DNA of 6,207 nucleotides from Aquisalimonas sp. (GTDB lineage Bacteria; Pseudomonadota; Gammaproteobacteria; Nitrococcales; Aquisalimonadaceae). This document shows, piece by piece, positions 1 to 5,961 of this stretch. Under the pieces are notes generated by a model. The model did not search any database. It was not told the origin of the DNA and saw only the letters and a list, made by a program, of their open reading frames with translations. Each line of letters begins with the position of its first letter. The stretch's first letter is position 1. Made by a program: the position numbers and the translations under genes. Location: NCBI GenBank assembly GCA_007133445.1, contig SLMR01000286.1, positions 1 to 6,207 on the forward strand. Direction: 5' to 3'.

Positions 1-1
1 T

Positions 2-313
2 CTGAAGAAGTCGGGTGCGTTCATCCCGGGGATCCGGCCGGGGCAGCAGACTGCGAAGTACATCGACGCGGTCATGACCCGCCTGACGGCGGCCGGGGCG
101 GTCTATATCACCGCGGTCTGCCTGCTGCCGGAGTTCCTGATTCTGTACTGGAACGTGCCGTTCTACTTCGGCGGGACGTCGCTGCTGATCATCGTGATCG
201 TGGTGATGGACTTCATGGCGCAGCTGCAGTCGCATCTGGTGTCGCACCAGTACGAGCCGCTGATGAAGAAGTCGAATCTCAAGTCGTTCGGCCGCTCCGG
301 GGTGCCGCGCTGA
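2..313 (+). CDS. secY: SecY, protein translocase channel subunit (C-terminal part, 5' truncated by window edge)
   Basis: The visible 103 residues are the C-terminal end of SecY, the pore subunit of the SecYEG translocon in the inner membrane. They begin in the cytosolic C5 loop with [20 protein letters not shown], which is nearly identical to E. coli; this loop contacts SecA and the ribosome and includes the conserved Arg of the PGIRPG motif. Two hydrophobic stretches follow, corresponding to TM9 ([18 protein letters not shown]) and TM10 (after [11 protein letters not shown], through MDFMAQ). The protein ends in a basic cytosolic tail, [12 protein letters not shown], extended by SGVPR. Reading starts in frame at base 2 and the stop is TGA at 311-313. 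As in the standard spc operon, rpmJ follows, here after 102 nt. Identification is certain; only the N-terminal part is missing. Confidence 0.97.
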   Translation: MKKSGAFIPGIRPGQQTAKYIDAVMTRLTAAGAVYITAVCLLPEFLILYWNVPFYFGGTSLLIIVIVVMDFMAQLQSHLVSHQYEPLMKKSNLKSFGRSGVPR

Positions 314-362
314 GGTGAGTTGCAGCCGCTGGCAGGCCGGGGACGCATTCTCGCGACGAATC

Positions 363-371
363 TGATATAGT
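363..371 (+). promoter_or_regulatory. Candidate extended -10 promoter upstream of rpmJ
   Basis: TGATATAGT matches an extended -10 element (TGn plus TATAGT, five of six to TATAAT). No convincing -35 box lies 15-18 bp upstream, which is tolerable for extended -10 promoters. The start would fall near 378, giving a leader of about 40 nt for rpmJ. It could supply alpha-operon transcription beyond read-through from spc. This is a motif match only. Confidence 0.35.
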
Positions 372-393
372 ACGCGCCCTTCGCGTGAGGGCG
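372..393 (+). other. Two overlapping, mutually exclusive small hairpins in the secY-rpmJ gap
   Basis: ACGCG (372-376) pairs perfectly with CGCGT (382-386) around a 5-nt loop. CGCCCT (375-380) pairs perfectly with AGGGCG (388-393) around a 7-nt loop. The two stems share bases and cannot form together. A T5 run (400-404) lies 6 nt after the second stem, too far for a canonical terminator. Function is unknown. Confidence 0.35.
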
Positions 394-415
394 GGATGAT
401 TTTTGGAGAGCGATC

Positions 416-529
416 ATGAAGGTACGCGCATCGGTCAAGAAGATCTGCAGGAACTGCAAGATCATCCGTCGCGGCGGTACGGTGCGGGTGATCTGCACCG
501 AGCCGCGGCACAAGCAGCGGCAGGGTTGA
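416..529 (+). CDS. rpmJ: 50S ribosomal protein L36 (bL36)
   Basis: This 37-residue basic protein of the large ribosomal subunit is too short for most ORF callers but unmistakable. It begins [15 protein letters not shown] and carries the zinc-ribbon ligands C11, C14, C27 and H32 (CxxC...C....H), so it is the zinc-binding C+ form of L36. The length of 37-38 residues is normal. The ATG is preceded by GGAGAG at 405-410, five bases away. It lies between secY and rpsM, the standard spc/alpha junction. A zinc-containing L36 usually implies zinc-replete expression; under zinc limitation some bacteria switch to a C- paralogue elsewhere in the genome, which cannot be judged here. Confidence 0.97.
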   Translation: MKVRASVKKICRNCKIIRRGGTVRVICTEPRHKQRQG

Positions 530-537
530 GGCCGCGC

Positions 538-567
538 TTGAACGCAGGCTCAGTCATTCGCTAACAT
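538..567 (+). promoter_or_regulatory. Candidate alpha-operon promoter upstream of rpsM
   Basis: TTGAAC (538-543) and TAACAT (562-567) are separated by 18 bp, each matching four of six consensus bases. The position, between rpmJ and rpsM, is where the E. coli alpha operon promoter lies. The match is modest, and the start near 574 would leave only about 28 nt of leader. It is a candidate only. Confidence 0.3.
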
Positions 568-582
568 TGCGGGTTTTCCGCA
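568..582 (+). promoter_or_regulatory. Hairpin just upstream of the rpsM ribosome binding site (possible translational control element)
   Basis: TGCGG (568-572) and CCGCA (578-582) form a perfect 5-bp stem with a GTTTT loop, 6 nt upstream of the AGGAG Shine-Dalgarno at 589-593. In E. coli, S4 represses the alpha operon by binding an RNA pseudoknot over the rpsM start. Whether this stem belongs to an equivalent element cannot be decided by eye. Confidence 0.3.
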
Positions 583-601
583 CAAATCAGGAGTGTCACC
601 C

Positions 602-961
602 ATGGCGCGTATTGCTGGCGTCAACATCCCGGACAACAAGCACACGGTCATCGCCCTGACGTACATCTACGGCATCGGGCGGTCGGCGGCGGCCGAGATC
701 TGCAAGGAAACCGGCATTGCCGAGGACCGCAAGGTCCGGGATCTGGCGGAGCACGAGGTGGAAGCCCTGCGGAACGCCATTGGTACCAACCACCTGGTGG
801 AAGGTGATCTGCGCCGCAAGGTGGCCATGGACATCAAGCGACTGATGGACCTGGGCTGCTATCGCGGCATTCGTCATCGGCGGGGTATGCCGGTGCGTGG
901 CCAGCAGACACAGACCAATGCCCGCACCCGCAAGGGGCCGCGTCGGGCGGTGCGGAAGTAA
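602..961 (+). CDS. rpsM: 30S ribosomal protein S13 (uS13)
   Basis: S13 sits in the head of the small subunit, where it contacts 16S rRNA, S19, the P-site tRNA and (through bridges B1a/B1b) the large subunit. The 119-residue product begins [14 protein letters not shown] and contains YIYGIGR (helix-hairpin-helix region), [35 protein letters not shown] and the basic tail [14 protein letters not shown], all closely matching E. coli (118 residues). The ATG at 602 is chosen over the in-frame GTG at 593 because AGGAG at 589-593 is then 8 nt upstream, whereas the GTG would overlap it. The gene is first of the alpha operon; rpsK follows after 51 nt. Residues 102 and 104 are Gln where E. coli has Arg and Lys ([10 protein letters not shown]). 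Confidence 0.97.
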   Translation: MARIAGVNIPDNKHTVIALTYIYGIGRSAAAEICKETGIAEDRKVRDLAEHEVEALRNAIGTNHLVEGDLRRKVAMDIKRLMDLGCYRGIRHRRGMPVRGQQTQTNARTRKGPRRAVRK

Positions 962-973
962 ACAACGTTCGAG

Positions 974-988
974 GCCGGCATTGCCGGC
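974..988 (+). other. Short GC hairpin in the rpsM-rpsK gap
   Basis: GCCGGC (974-979) and GCCGGC (983-988) are perfect inverted copies around the 3-nt spacer ATT. There is no T tract, so this is not an intrinsic terminator. It may only reflect GC bias, or mark an mRNA processing or spacing element inside the operon. Confidence 0.25.
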
Positions 989-1012
989 GTCCAGGAGCTG
1001 GGATTCATCGCT

Positions 1013-1402
1013 ATGGCGAAAGGTGCAACCCGAACGCGGAAACGCGTCACGAAAACCGTTGTCGACGGCATCGCGCACATCAACGCGACCTTCAACAACA
1101 CGATGATCATGATTACCGACCGCCAGGGCAACGCCCTGAGCTGGGCCAGCGCCGGGGGCAGCGGTTTCCGCGGCTCGCGCAAGAGCACCCCGTTCGCGGC
1201 CCAGGTCGCCTCCGATCGCGCCGGTAACGCGGCCAAGGAGTACGGGCTGAAGAACCTGGAGGTTCGCGTCAAGGGGCCGGGCCCTGGCCGCGAATCCGCG
1301 GTCCGCGCGCTGAACAACGCGGGTTTCAAGATCACCAACATTGCCGACGTGACGCCGATCCCCCATAACGGGTGCCGGCCGCCGAAGAAGCGTCGCGTCT
1401 GA
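1013..1402 (+). CDS. rpsK: 30S ribosomal protein S11 (uS11)
   Basis: S11 lies on the platform of the small subunit, next to the E-site mRNA and helices 23/24 of 16S rRNA. The product is 129 residues, identical in length to E. coli S11. It contains [38 protein letters not shown], the universally conserved KGPGPGRES, and the C-terminal [26 protein letters not shown] end. Asn119 in PHNG is the residue that forms isoaspartate in E. coli S11, so the site is conserved. The start ATG at 1013 gives the canonical [11 protein letters not shown]. Candidate Shine-Dalgarno sequences are GGGA at 1000-1003 (9 nt away) and AGGAG at 993-997 (15 nt away). It is followed by rpsD after 17 nt. Confidence 0.97.
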   Translation: MAKGATRTRKRVTKTVVDGIAHINATFNNTMIMITDRQGNALSWASAGGSGFRGSRKSTPFAAQVASDRAGNAAKEYGLKNLEVRVKGPGPGRESAVRALNNAGFKITNIADVTPIPHNGCRPPKKRRV

Positions 1403-1419
1403 CCGATTGGAGCAAATGC

Positions 1420-2040
1420 ATGGCTAGGTATCTCGGTCCCAAGTGCAAGCTCTCCCGCCGTGAGGGTACGGATCTTTTCCTCAAGAGCGGCGTGCGCGCT
1501 ATCGACAGCAAGTGCAAGCTGGACACGCCCCCGGGGCAGCATGGTCAGCGCCGTACGCGCCTGTCCGACTACGGGTTGCAGCTGCGTGAGAAGCAGAAGG
1601 TGCGCCGCATGTATGGCGTGCTCGAGAAGCAGTTCCGGAATTACTACAAGGAAGCTGCGCGCCGCAAGGGAGCGACCGGTGAAGAGTTGCTCCGGTTGCT
1701 CGAAGGGCGTCTCGACAACGTGGTGTGGCGCATGGGTTTCGGCTCCACCCGTCAGGAGGCGCGACAGCTGGTGAGCCACCGTGGCGTGATGGTGAACGGG
1801 CGGACGGTCAACGTGCCGTCGTTCCAGGTGTCGCCGGGTGACGTGGTGACGGTGCGCGAGAAGGCGCGCAAGCAGTCGCGCGTTCAGGCCGCCCTGGAGC
1901 TGGCCCAGCAGTCCGGCTTCGTCGACTGGATCGACGTGGATCCGGGCAAGTTCGAGGGGACCTTCAAGGCGCGCCCGGACCGCGGTGATCTGCCGGCGGA
2001 AATCAACGAGCATCTGGTGGTCGAGCTCTACTCCAAGTAA
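1420..2040 (+). CDS. rpsD: 30S ribosomal protein S4 (uS4)
   Basis: S4 is a primary assembly protein that binds the five-way junction of the 16S rRNA 5' domain. In gammaproteobacteria it is also the translational repressor of this operon. The 206-residue product equals E. coli in length and starts MARYLGPK. The N-terminal region carries [19 protein letters not shown] and [28 protein letters not shown] follows, and then the S4 RNA-binding motif at about residues 96-160 ([20 protein letters not shown], then [12 protein letters not shown]). The end is [12 protein letters not shown]. The ATG at 1420 is in frame; the ATG four bases earlier (1416) is out of frame. TTGGAG (1407-1412) is 7 nt upstream. 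Cys9 and Cys32 resemble two of the four zinc ligands known in Thermus S4; the other two are absent. Confidence 0.97.
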   Translation: MARYLGPKCKLSRREGTDLFLKSGVRAIDSKCKLDTPPGQHGQRRTRLSDYGLQLREKQKVRRMYGVLEKQFRNYYKEAARRKGATGEELLRLLEGRLDNVVWRMGFGSTRQEARQLVSHRGVMVNGRTVNVPSFQVSPGDVVTVREKARKQSRVQAALELAQQSGFVDWIDVDPGKFEGTFKARPDRGDLPAEINEHLVVELYSK

Positions 2041-2086
2041 GAGCGAGCCACTCGGTTCGAGTTCAAGCATTCAAGAGGGCAAGCCG

Positions 2087-3085
2087 ATGCAGGCCCAGTT
2101 TCAAGATTTTCTCAAGCCCCGCGTCGTGGACGTCGAGGCCCAGAGTGACACCGCTGCCCGGGTCGTGATCGAGCCCCTGGAGCGCGGCTTCGGTCACACG
2201 CTGGGTAACGCGCTGCGTCGCATCCTGCTGTCCTCCATGCCCGGATTCGCCGTGGTCGAGGTGGAGATCGAGGGTGTGCTCCACGAGTACACGGCGGTTG
2301 AAGGCGTGCAGGAGGATGTGGTCGACATCCTGTTGAACCTGAAGCAGCTGGCGGTTCGCCTCCACGCCAAGGAAGAGGTGTCGCTGAAGCTCTCGAAGAA
2401 GGGGCCGGGTGTGGTCACTGCCGGTGACATTGAGACCGGGCACGACGTTGAGATCAAGAACCCCGACCTGGTCATCGCCCACCTCACCAAGGCCGGCGAA
2501 CTCACCATGACCATCAAGGTCGCCCGTGGGCGCGGTTATGAGGCCGTTACCCAGCGTACCGACGACGAAGAGCGGCCCATTGGCCGGCTGCAGGTGGATG
2601 CCAGCTTCTCGCCGATCCGTCGCGTGGCATACAGCATCGAGAGCGCGCGCGTGGAGCAGCGCACGGACCTGGACAAGCTGGTCATGGAGATCGAGACCAA
2701 CGGCGTCATCGAGCCCGAGGAGGCGATGAAGTTCGCCGCCGGGCTGCTGCAGGATCAGCTGTCGGTGTTCGTCGCGCTGGAAGGCGGGGAAGATTTCGCC
2801 GAGCCGGCGCGCAAGTCGCCGGAAGTGGACCCGGTCCTGCTGCGTCCCATCGACGATCTGGAACTGACGGTGCGTTCGGCCAACTGCCTCAAGGCCGAGA
2901 GCATCCATTATGTGGGCGACCTGGTGCAGCGCACCGAGGTGGAGCTTCTGAAGACGCCCAACCTGGGCAAGAAGTCGCTCACCGAAATCAAGGAAGTCCT
3001 GGCCTCGCACGGGCTGTCCCTGGGCATGCGCCTGGAGGAGTGGCCGCCGGCCGGTCTGGGTAACCGGGAACAGGCTACGGGCTGA
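2087..3085 (+). CDS. rpoA: DNA-directed RNA polymerase alpha subunit
   Basis: The 332-residue product (E. coli 329) is the alpha subunit, which dimerises to nucleate RNA polymerase assembly and contacts UP elements and activators. The N-terminal domain shows [24 protein letters not shown] sequence (here [10 protein letters not shown]..., with R45 as in E. coli), [31 protein letters not shown]-like EERPIGRL, and [19 protein letters not shown] flexible linker lies near residues 234-250. The C-terminal domain has [20 protein letters not shown] and [18 protein letters not shown]263, N266, C267 and K269 correspond to E. coli R265, N268, C269 and K271, which bind UP-element DNA. AGAGGG (2074-2079) lies about 7 nt before the ATG. 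The longer in-frame opening from 1985 overlaps rpsD and is rejected. rpsD is 46 nt upstream and rplQ 44 nt downstream. Confidence 0.98.
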   Translation: MQAQFQDFLKPRVVDVEAQSDTAARVVIEPLERGFGHTLGNALRRILLSSMPGFAVVEVEIEGVLHEYTAVEGVQEDVVDILLNLKQLAVRLHAKEEVSLKLSKKGPGVVTAGDIETGHDVEIKNPDLVIAHLTKAGELTMTIKVARGRGYEAVTQRTDDEERPIGRLQVDASFSPIRRVAYSIESARVEQRTDLDKLVMEIETNGVIEPEEAMKFAAGLLQDQLSVFVALEGGEDFAEPARKSPEVDPVLLRPIDDLELTVRSANCLKAESIHYVGDLVQRTEVELLKTPNLGKKSLTEIKEVLASHGLSLGMRLEEWPPAGLGNREQATG

Positions 3086-3086
3086 T

Positions 3087-3101
3087 CGCGCCAGCGGCGC
3101 G
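3087..3101 (+). other. Hairpin immediately after the rpoA stop
   Basis: CGCGCC (3087-3092) and GGCGCG (3096-3101) form a perfect 6-bp stem with a 3-nt AGC spacer, two bases past the rpoA stop codon. No T run follows, so rplQ should still be co-transcribed. It could act as a processing or stability element between rpoA and rplQ. Confidence 0.3.
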
Positions 3102-3129
3102 TACCGACGAAACAGAAGGGTAGAGGACC

Positions 3130-3537
3130 ATGCGTCATCGCAAAGCCGGGCGTCAACTGAACCGCAACAGCAGTCACCGACAGGCCATGTTCCGGAATAT
3201 GGCAGTGTCCCTGTTCGAGCACGAGGCGATCAAGACCACGCTGCCGAAAGCGAAAGAGCTGCGCCGGGTGGCGGAGCCGCTGATCACCCTCGCCAAGGAA
3301 GACGGCGTCTCCAAGCGTCGGCTCGCTTTTTCCCGGCTCCGTGACAAGGCGGCGGTGGGCAAGCTGTTCACCGAACTGGGGCCCCGTTACAAGGCGCGCC
3401 CCGGTGGCTATGTGCGGATTCTGAAGTGCGGCTTCCGCCCCGGCGACAACGCCCCCATGGCGTTCGTGGAGCTGGTCGACCGTCCTCAGCCGGAGCAAGA
3501 GCCGGATGAGGAAGAGCAGGAAGCGGCCGAGGAGTAA
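3130..3537 (+). CDS. rplQ: 50S ribosomal protein L17 (bL17)
   Basis: L17 is a bacterial-specific large-subunit protein located near the bottom of the peptide exit tunnel. The product is 135 residues (E. coli 127). The core is clear: [20 protein letters not shown] at the N-terminus, [25 protein letters not shown], then [26 protein letters not shown]. The last 17 residues form a strongly acidic, Pro/Gln-containing tail (nine Asp/Glu). GAAGGG (3115-3120) sits 9 nt before the ATG; a closer AGAGGA (3122-3127) leaves only 2 nt. The gene closes the alpha operon, and an intrinsic terminator begins 30 nt after its stop. Confidence 0.97.
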   Translation: MRHRKAGRQLNRNSSHRQAMFRNMAVSLFEHEAIKTTLPKAKELRRVAEPLITLAKEDGVSKRRLAFSRLRDKAAVGKLFTELGPRYKARPGGYVRILKCGFRPGDNAPMAFVELVDRPQPEQEPDEEEQEAAEE

Positions 3538-3567
3538 GGACGCCGCCGCACTGCTGATCAGTTGGAG

Positions 3568-3594
3568 AAACCGGGCCCGGCGCCCGGTTTTTTT
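3568..3594 (+). terminator. Intrinsic terminator of the alpha operon
   Basis: AAACCGGGC (3568-3576) pairs perfectly over 9 bp with GCCCGGTTT (3582-3590) around the 5-nt loop CCGGC. The 3' arm runs into seven T residues (3588-3594). The outer A-T pairs would overlap the U tract, and the GC core is 6 bp. Its position just after rplQ makes it the end of the ribosomal transcript. Confidence 0.95.
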
Positions 3595-3669
3595 GTCTCC
3601 GGCGCATGGCCGTGTAGGGGAGCAAGTGCTCGCGGTGCAGGTCGGGGTAGCGAGATCAGGGAGACGCGC

Positions 3670-4398
3670 ATGTTCGCACTGTTCACGGATTTCGGCTGGA
3701 GCGGTCCCTACGTGGGCCAGCTCAAGGCGGCGCTCTGGCAGCACTTGCCCGGGCGCCCGGTGGTGGATGTGCTCCATGATGCGCCGGCCATGGATCCACG
3801 CGCCGCCTCCTATCTGCTGGAGCCGTTCTCTCGTTCTCTGCCGGCGGGCAGTGTGACTGTCGCGGTGGTCGATCCCGGGGTTGGAACGGACCGGGCAGGT
3901 TGTGTCGTCAACGCCGATGATCGCTGGTACGTGGGGCCGGCGAATGGCCTGTTCGAGTTCGTGGTCCGGCGTGCCAACGACTGGGCGGCCTGGCGGTTGC
4001 CCGATGCGGGGCCCGGCGCCGCGCCCACGTTTCACGGCCGGGATGTGTTCGCTCCGGCTGCGGTGGCGCTGATGCAGGACGATCGCTCGCAGCTGGGCGA
4101 ACGGCTGGATGAGCGCCCGGGAGCCGAGTGGCCGGATGACGTGCCCCGGGTGCTGTATGTGGACCACTACGGCAACGCCATGACAGGCATCCGCGGCAGT
4201 GCGGTCAGCGATGAAGCCATCCTGGAGGCCGGGGAGCTGCGCTTCCGCGGAGGGGAAACTTTTGCAGACACACCATTGGGGCGACCGCTCTGGTACCGCA
4301 ACAGTAGCGGACTCGTGGAAGTGGCCATCAATGGCGGCAGTGCGCGTCGAGAGCTCCGCCTGACCCCGGGGAGCAGGGTGCGTCTGATCCGGCCATAG
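3670..4398 (+). CDS. SAM hydroxide adenosyltransferase (DUF62 / SAM hydrolase family)
   Basis: This 242-residue protein belongs to the DUF62 family, related to the SAM-dependent fluorinase and chlorinase. Characterised hydroxide-type members convert S-adenosylmethionine plus water to adenosine and L-methionine; the physiological role is unsettled. The N-terminal domain starts MFALFTDFGWSGPYVGQLKA, where the TDFG Asp is a SAM ribose contact in the family. VVDPGVGTDR follows, then VGPANGLF and FHGRDVFAP. D68, R75 and H122 match the Asp-Arg-His triad that defines hydroxide-adding members and is absent from halogenases. The C-terminal beta-rich domain begins near residue 160 with LYVDHYGNAMT. The ATG at 3670 is supported by AGGGAG (3658-3663), 6 nt upstream; the in-frame opening from 3562 runs through the rplQ terminator. 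No clear promoter is visible in the 75-nt gap. Cytosolic, with no signal peptide. Confidence 0.9.
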   Translation: MFALFTDFGWSGPYVGQLKAALWQHLPGRPVVDVLHDAPAMDPRAASYLLEPFSRSLPAGSVTVAVVDPGVGTDRAGCVVNADDRWYVGPANGLFEFVVRRANDWAAWRLPDAGPGAAPTFHGRDVFAPAAVALMQDDRSQLGERLDERPGAEWPDDVPRVLYVDHYGNAMTGIRGSAVSDEAILEAGELRFRGGETFADTPLGRPLWYRNSSGLVEVAINGGSARRELRLTPGSRVRLIRP

Positions 4399-4496
4399 CG
4401 GTTGCCATGTCAGCGGCCTTATGCTTCGGTGATGGACTGTCCAGGCAGGATAGCGATCCGAGAGCGCGAGCGGGTCAGGCAGGCGAGGAGACGTAG

Positions 4497-4787
4497 ATGA
4501 AAGTGAACGTGGAAGTGGACGCGACGCCCGAGGAACTCCGGCGGTTCATGGGCTGGCCGGACGTCCAGCCATTGCATGACGAGATGCTCAAGAGCATCCG
4601 TGAGCGCATGCAGGCGGGCACCGAGGGCTATGATCCGCTCAGCCTGATGGCATCGTTCATGCCGTCGCAGATGCAGAACATGGAGGGCATGCAGCGGGCG
4701 TTCTGGGAGGCCTTTGCCAGCGGCTACGGCGGGGACGCCGACCACAAGCAGGGCAAGGGTGGAAGCGGCAAGGGCAGCAAGGGCTGA
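4497..4787 (+). CDS. Small methionine-rich protein of unknown function, DUF6489-like
   Basis: The 96-residue product starts MKVNVEVDATPEELRRFMGW. A short beta strand is followed by a helix carrying the TPEELRRFMGWPDV motif. A second helix covers about residues 24-40 (PLHDEMLKSIRERM). A third, Met/Gln-rich amphipathic segment (about 48-75) reads LSLMASFMPSQMQNMEGMQR and ends in FWEAFASG. The last 20 residues are a low-complexity Gly/Lys/Ser tail. Nine of 96 residues are Met. There is no signal peptide or strong membrane segment. The start has an excellent GAGGAG (4485-4490) 6 nt upstream. From memory it resembles DUF6489 proteins of proteobacteria, which have no assigned function; the name is tentative but the gene is well supported. 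It lies 98 nt after the SAM hydrolase gene and could be co-transcribed with it; no terminator separates them. Confidence 0.8.
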   Translation: MKVNVEVDATPEELRRFMGWPDVQPLHDEMLKSIRERMQAGTEGYDPLSLMASFMPSQMQNMEGMQRAFWEAFASGYGGDADHKQGKGGSGKGSKG

Positions 4788-4819
4788 AACGGCCCGTCGT
4801 GGTCTCCGGTGGAGGCTGT

Positions 4820-4847
4820 TCGGCAACTGCTACGCCTCTGGTATAAT
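4820..4847 (+). promoter_or_regulatory. Promoter of mdh (extended -10)
   Basis: TGGTATAAT (4839-4847) is a perfect extended -10 element with consensus TATAAT. TCGGCA (4820-4825), four of six to TTGACA, lies 16 bp upstream of the hexamer. Transcription should begin near 4854, leaving a leader of about 113 nt before mdh. It is the strongest sigma70-like signal in the window. Confidence 0.75.
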
Positions 4848-4850
4848 TCG

Positions 4851-4885
4851 CGCCGCGAAACCGCTGCGCTGCAACATTCGCGGCG
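4851..4885 (+). promoter_or_regulatory. 9-bp inverted repeat at the predicted 5' end of the mdh transcript
   Basis: CGCCGCGAA (4851-4859) and TTCGCGGCG (4877-4885) are perfect inverted copies with a 17-nt interval, beginning at or next to the predicted start site. As RNA, at least 7 bp of it would form a 5'-terminal stem, the kind of structure that protects mRNA 5' ends. As DNA, it could be an operator for a dimeric regulator. The sequence does not say which. Confidence 0.5.
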
Positions 4886-4899
4886 GTGGCGAATCAACC

Positions 4900-4932
4900 A
4901 TGCGGGGCGCCGCGTGGCTCAGGCCACTGTGA
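4900..4932 (+). CDS. Possible 10-codon leader ORF in the mdh 5' UTR
   Basis: An ATG at 4900 opens a 10-residue reading frame ([10 protein letters not shown]) ending at TGA 4930-4932, 34 nt before the mdh start and inside its transcript leader. Its 3' half overlaps a perfect 5-bp hairpin, GTGGC (4914-4918) with GCCAC (4923-4927), loop TCAG. The Shine-Dalgarno is poor (GGCGGTGG-like, around 4882-4889), so translation is doubtful. A short open frame this size is easily due to chance. Confidence 0.2.
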   Translation: MRGAAWLRPL

Positions 4933-4966
4933 TCGCCTGAACAGGGGTAACCGACAGGAGTACACC

Positions 4967-5950
4967 ATGAAAGCACCCGTACGCGTAGCGGTAACCGGGG
5001 CGGCCGGCCAGATCGGCTACAGTCTGTTGTTCCGGATTGCATCGGGCGACATGCTCGGCAAGGACCAGCCCGTGATCCTGCAGCTTCTGGAAATCACGCC
5101 GGCCCTGGAGGCCCTGGGGGGCGTGGTCATGGAGATCGAGGACTGCGCGTTCCCGCTGGTTGCCGGCATCGAAACCAGCGACAAGGCGGAAGAGGTGTTC
5201 AAGGACGCGGATTACGCCCTTCTGGTGGGCGCACGGCCGCGCGGCCCGGGCATGGAGCGCAAGGATCTGCTGGAGGCCAACGCCGCCATCTTCTCCGTGC
5301 AGGGCAAGGCGCTGAACGACGTCGCCAGCCGCGACGTGAAGGTGCTGGTGGTGGGCAACCCAGCCAACACCAACTCGCTCATCGCCCAGCAGAACGCCCC
5401 GGACCTGGACCCGGGCCAGTTCACCGCCATGACCCGCCTGGACCACAACCGCGCGCTGGCGCAGCTGGCCAACCAGGTTGGCGTCCATACCCAGGACATC
5501 ACCCGCATGACTATCTGGGGTAACCACTCGTCCACCCAGTACCCGGACATCAGCCACACGCTGGTGCAGGGTGCGCCGGCCGCCGACAAGGTGGACCGCC
5601 AGTGGTACGAGAATGAGTTCATTCCCACGGTGCAGCAGCGTGGCGCCGCCATCATCAAGGCCCGTGGTGCCTCTAGCGCGGCATCCGCGGCGAGCTCCGC
5701 CGTGGACCACATGCGCACCTGGGCGCTGGGCACCGCCGACGGTGACTGGACCAGCATGGGGATTCCCTCGGATGGCAGCTACGGCATCACCGAGGGCATC
5801 ATCTACTCCTTCCCGGTGACCTGCAGCAACGGCAAGTACGAGATCGTCCAGGGTCTGGAACTGGATGCGTTCAGTCGCGAGCGGATGCAGGCCACGGAGC
5901 AGGAACTGGTGGAAGAGCGGGACGCGGTCAAGCACCTGTTCCCGAACTGA
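4967..5950 (+). CDS. mdh: Malate dehydrogenase (NAD-dependent, cytosolic-type / MDH type 2)
   Basis: The enzyme catalyses the reversible oxidation of malate to oxaloacetate with NAD+ in the TCA cycle. The 327-residue product has the Rossmann fold glycine motif TGAAGQIGY (G11, G14, G17). E42 at the end of the second strand suits NAD binding by the ribose hydroxyls. The mobile substrate loop reads [11 protein letters not shown], with R92 and R98 contacting the substrate carboxylates. It also has VGNPANTN (N131), TRLDHNRA (D159, R162) and [12 protein letters not shown] with the catalytic H187 paired to D159. These align one residue off the cytosolic MDH numbering. This marks the cytosolic-type clade, distinct from E. 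coli Mdh. AGGAG (4956-4960) sits 6 nt before the ATG at 4967; the longer in-frame reading from GTG 4886 would bypass that site. It has its own promoter. Confidence 0.97.
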   Translation: MKAPVRVAVTGAAGQIGYSLLFRIASGDMLGKDQPVILQLLEITPALEALGGVVMEIEDCAFPLVAGIETSDKAEEVFKDADYALLVGARPRGPGMERKDLLEANAAIFSVQGKALNDVASRDVKVLVVGNPANTNSLIAQQNAPDLDPGQFTAMTRLDHNRALAQLANQVGVHTQDITRMTIWGNHSSTQYPDISHTLVQGAPAADKVDRQWYENEFIPTVQQRGAAIIKARGASSAASAASSAVDHMRTWALGTADGDWTSMGIPSDGSYGITEGIIYSFPVTCSNGKYEIVQGLELDAFSRERMQATEQELVEERDAVKHLFPN

Positions 5951-5961
5951 AGTCGGTGTTC

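Noticed and set aside
596..1366. 256-residue open frame on the - strand over rpsM and rpsK
   Set aside because: It lies wholly antisense to two certain ribosomal protein genes; its composition (His/Arg/Leu-rich) is the usual antisense artefact of high-GC coding DNA.
2063..3010. 315-residue open frame on the - strand over rpoA
   Set aside because: Antisense shadow of rpoA with no recognisable domain and no ribosome binding site of note.
3562..3669. 36-codon N-terminal extension of the SAM hydrolase
   Set aside because: It would be translated through the rplQ intrinsic terminator; the family starts at the FTDFG strand and the ATG at 3670 has a proper Shine-Dalgarno.
2908..4167. 419-residue open frame on the - strand over rpoA, rplQ, the terminator and the SAM hydrolase gene
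   Set aside because: It spans several genuine + strand genes and a terminator, with no family motif; a chance long frame in GC-rich DNA.
4399..4496. Search for a promoter in front of the small DUF6489-like gene
   Set aside because: TTGCCA at 4402-4407 and TATGCT at 4420-4425 are only 12 bp apart, and no other spaced hexamer pair was convincing.
4928..4943. Possible CRP-like half site (TGTGA) upstream of mdh
   Set aside because: Only one half matches; the second half TGAACA does not resemble TCACA, and the site lies downstream of the predicted transcription start.
4886..4966. 27-codon N-terminal extension of Mdh from GTG 4886
   Set aside because: Family alignment begins at [14 protein letters not shown] and the AGGAG at 4956-4960 supports ATG 4967; the extension has low-complexity content and no Shine-Dalgarno.
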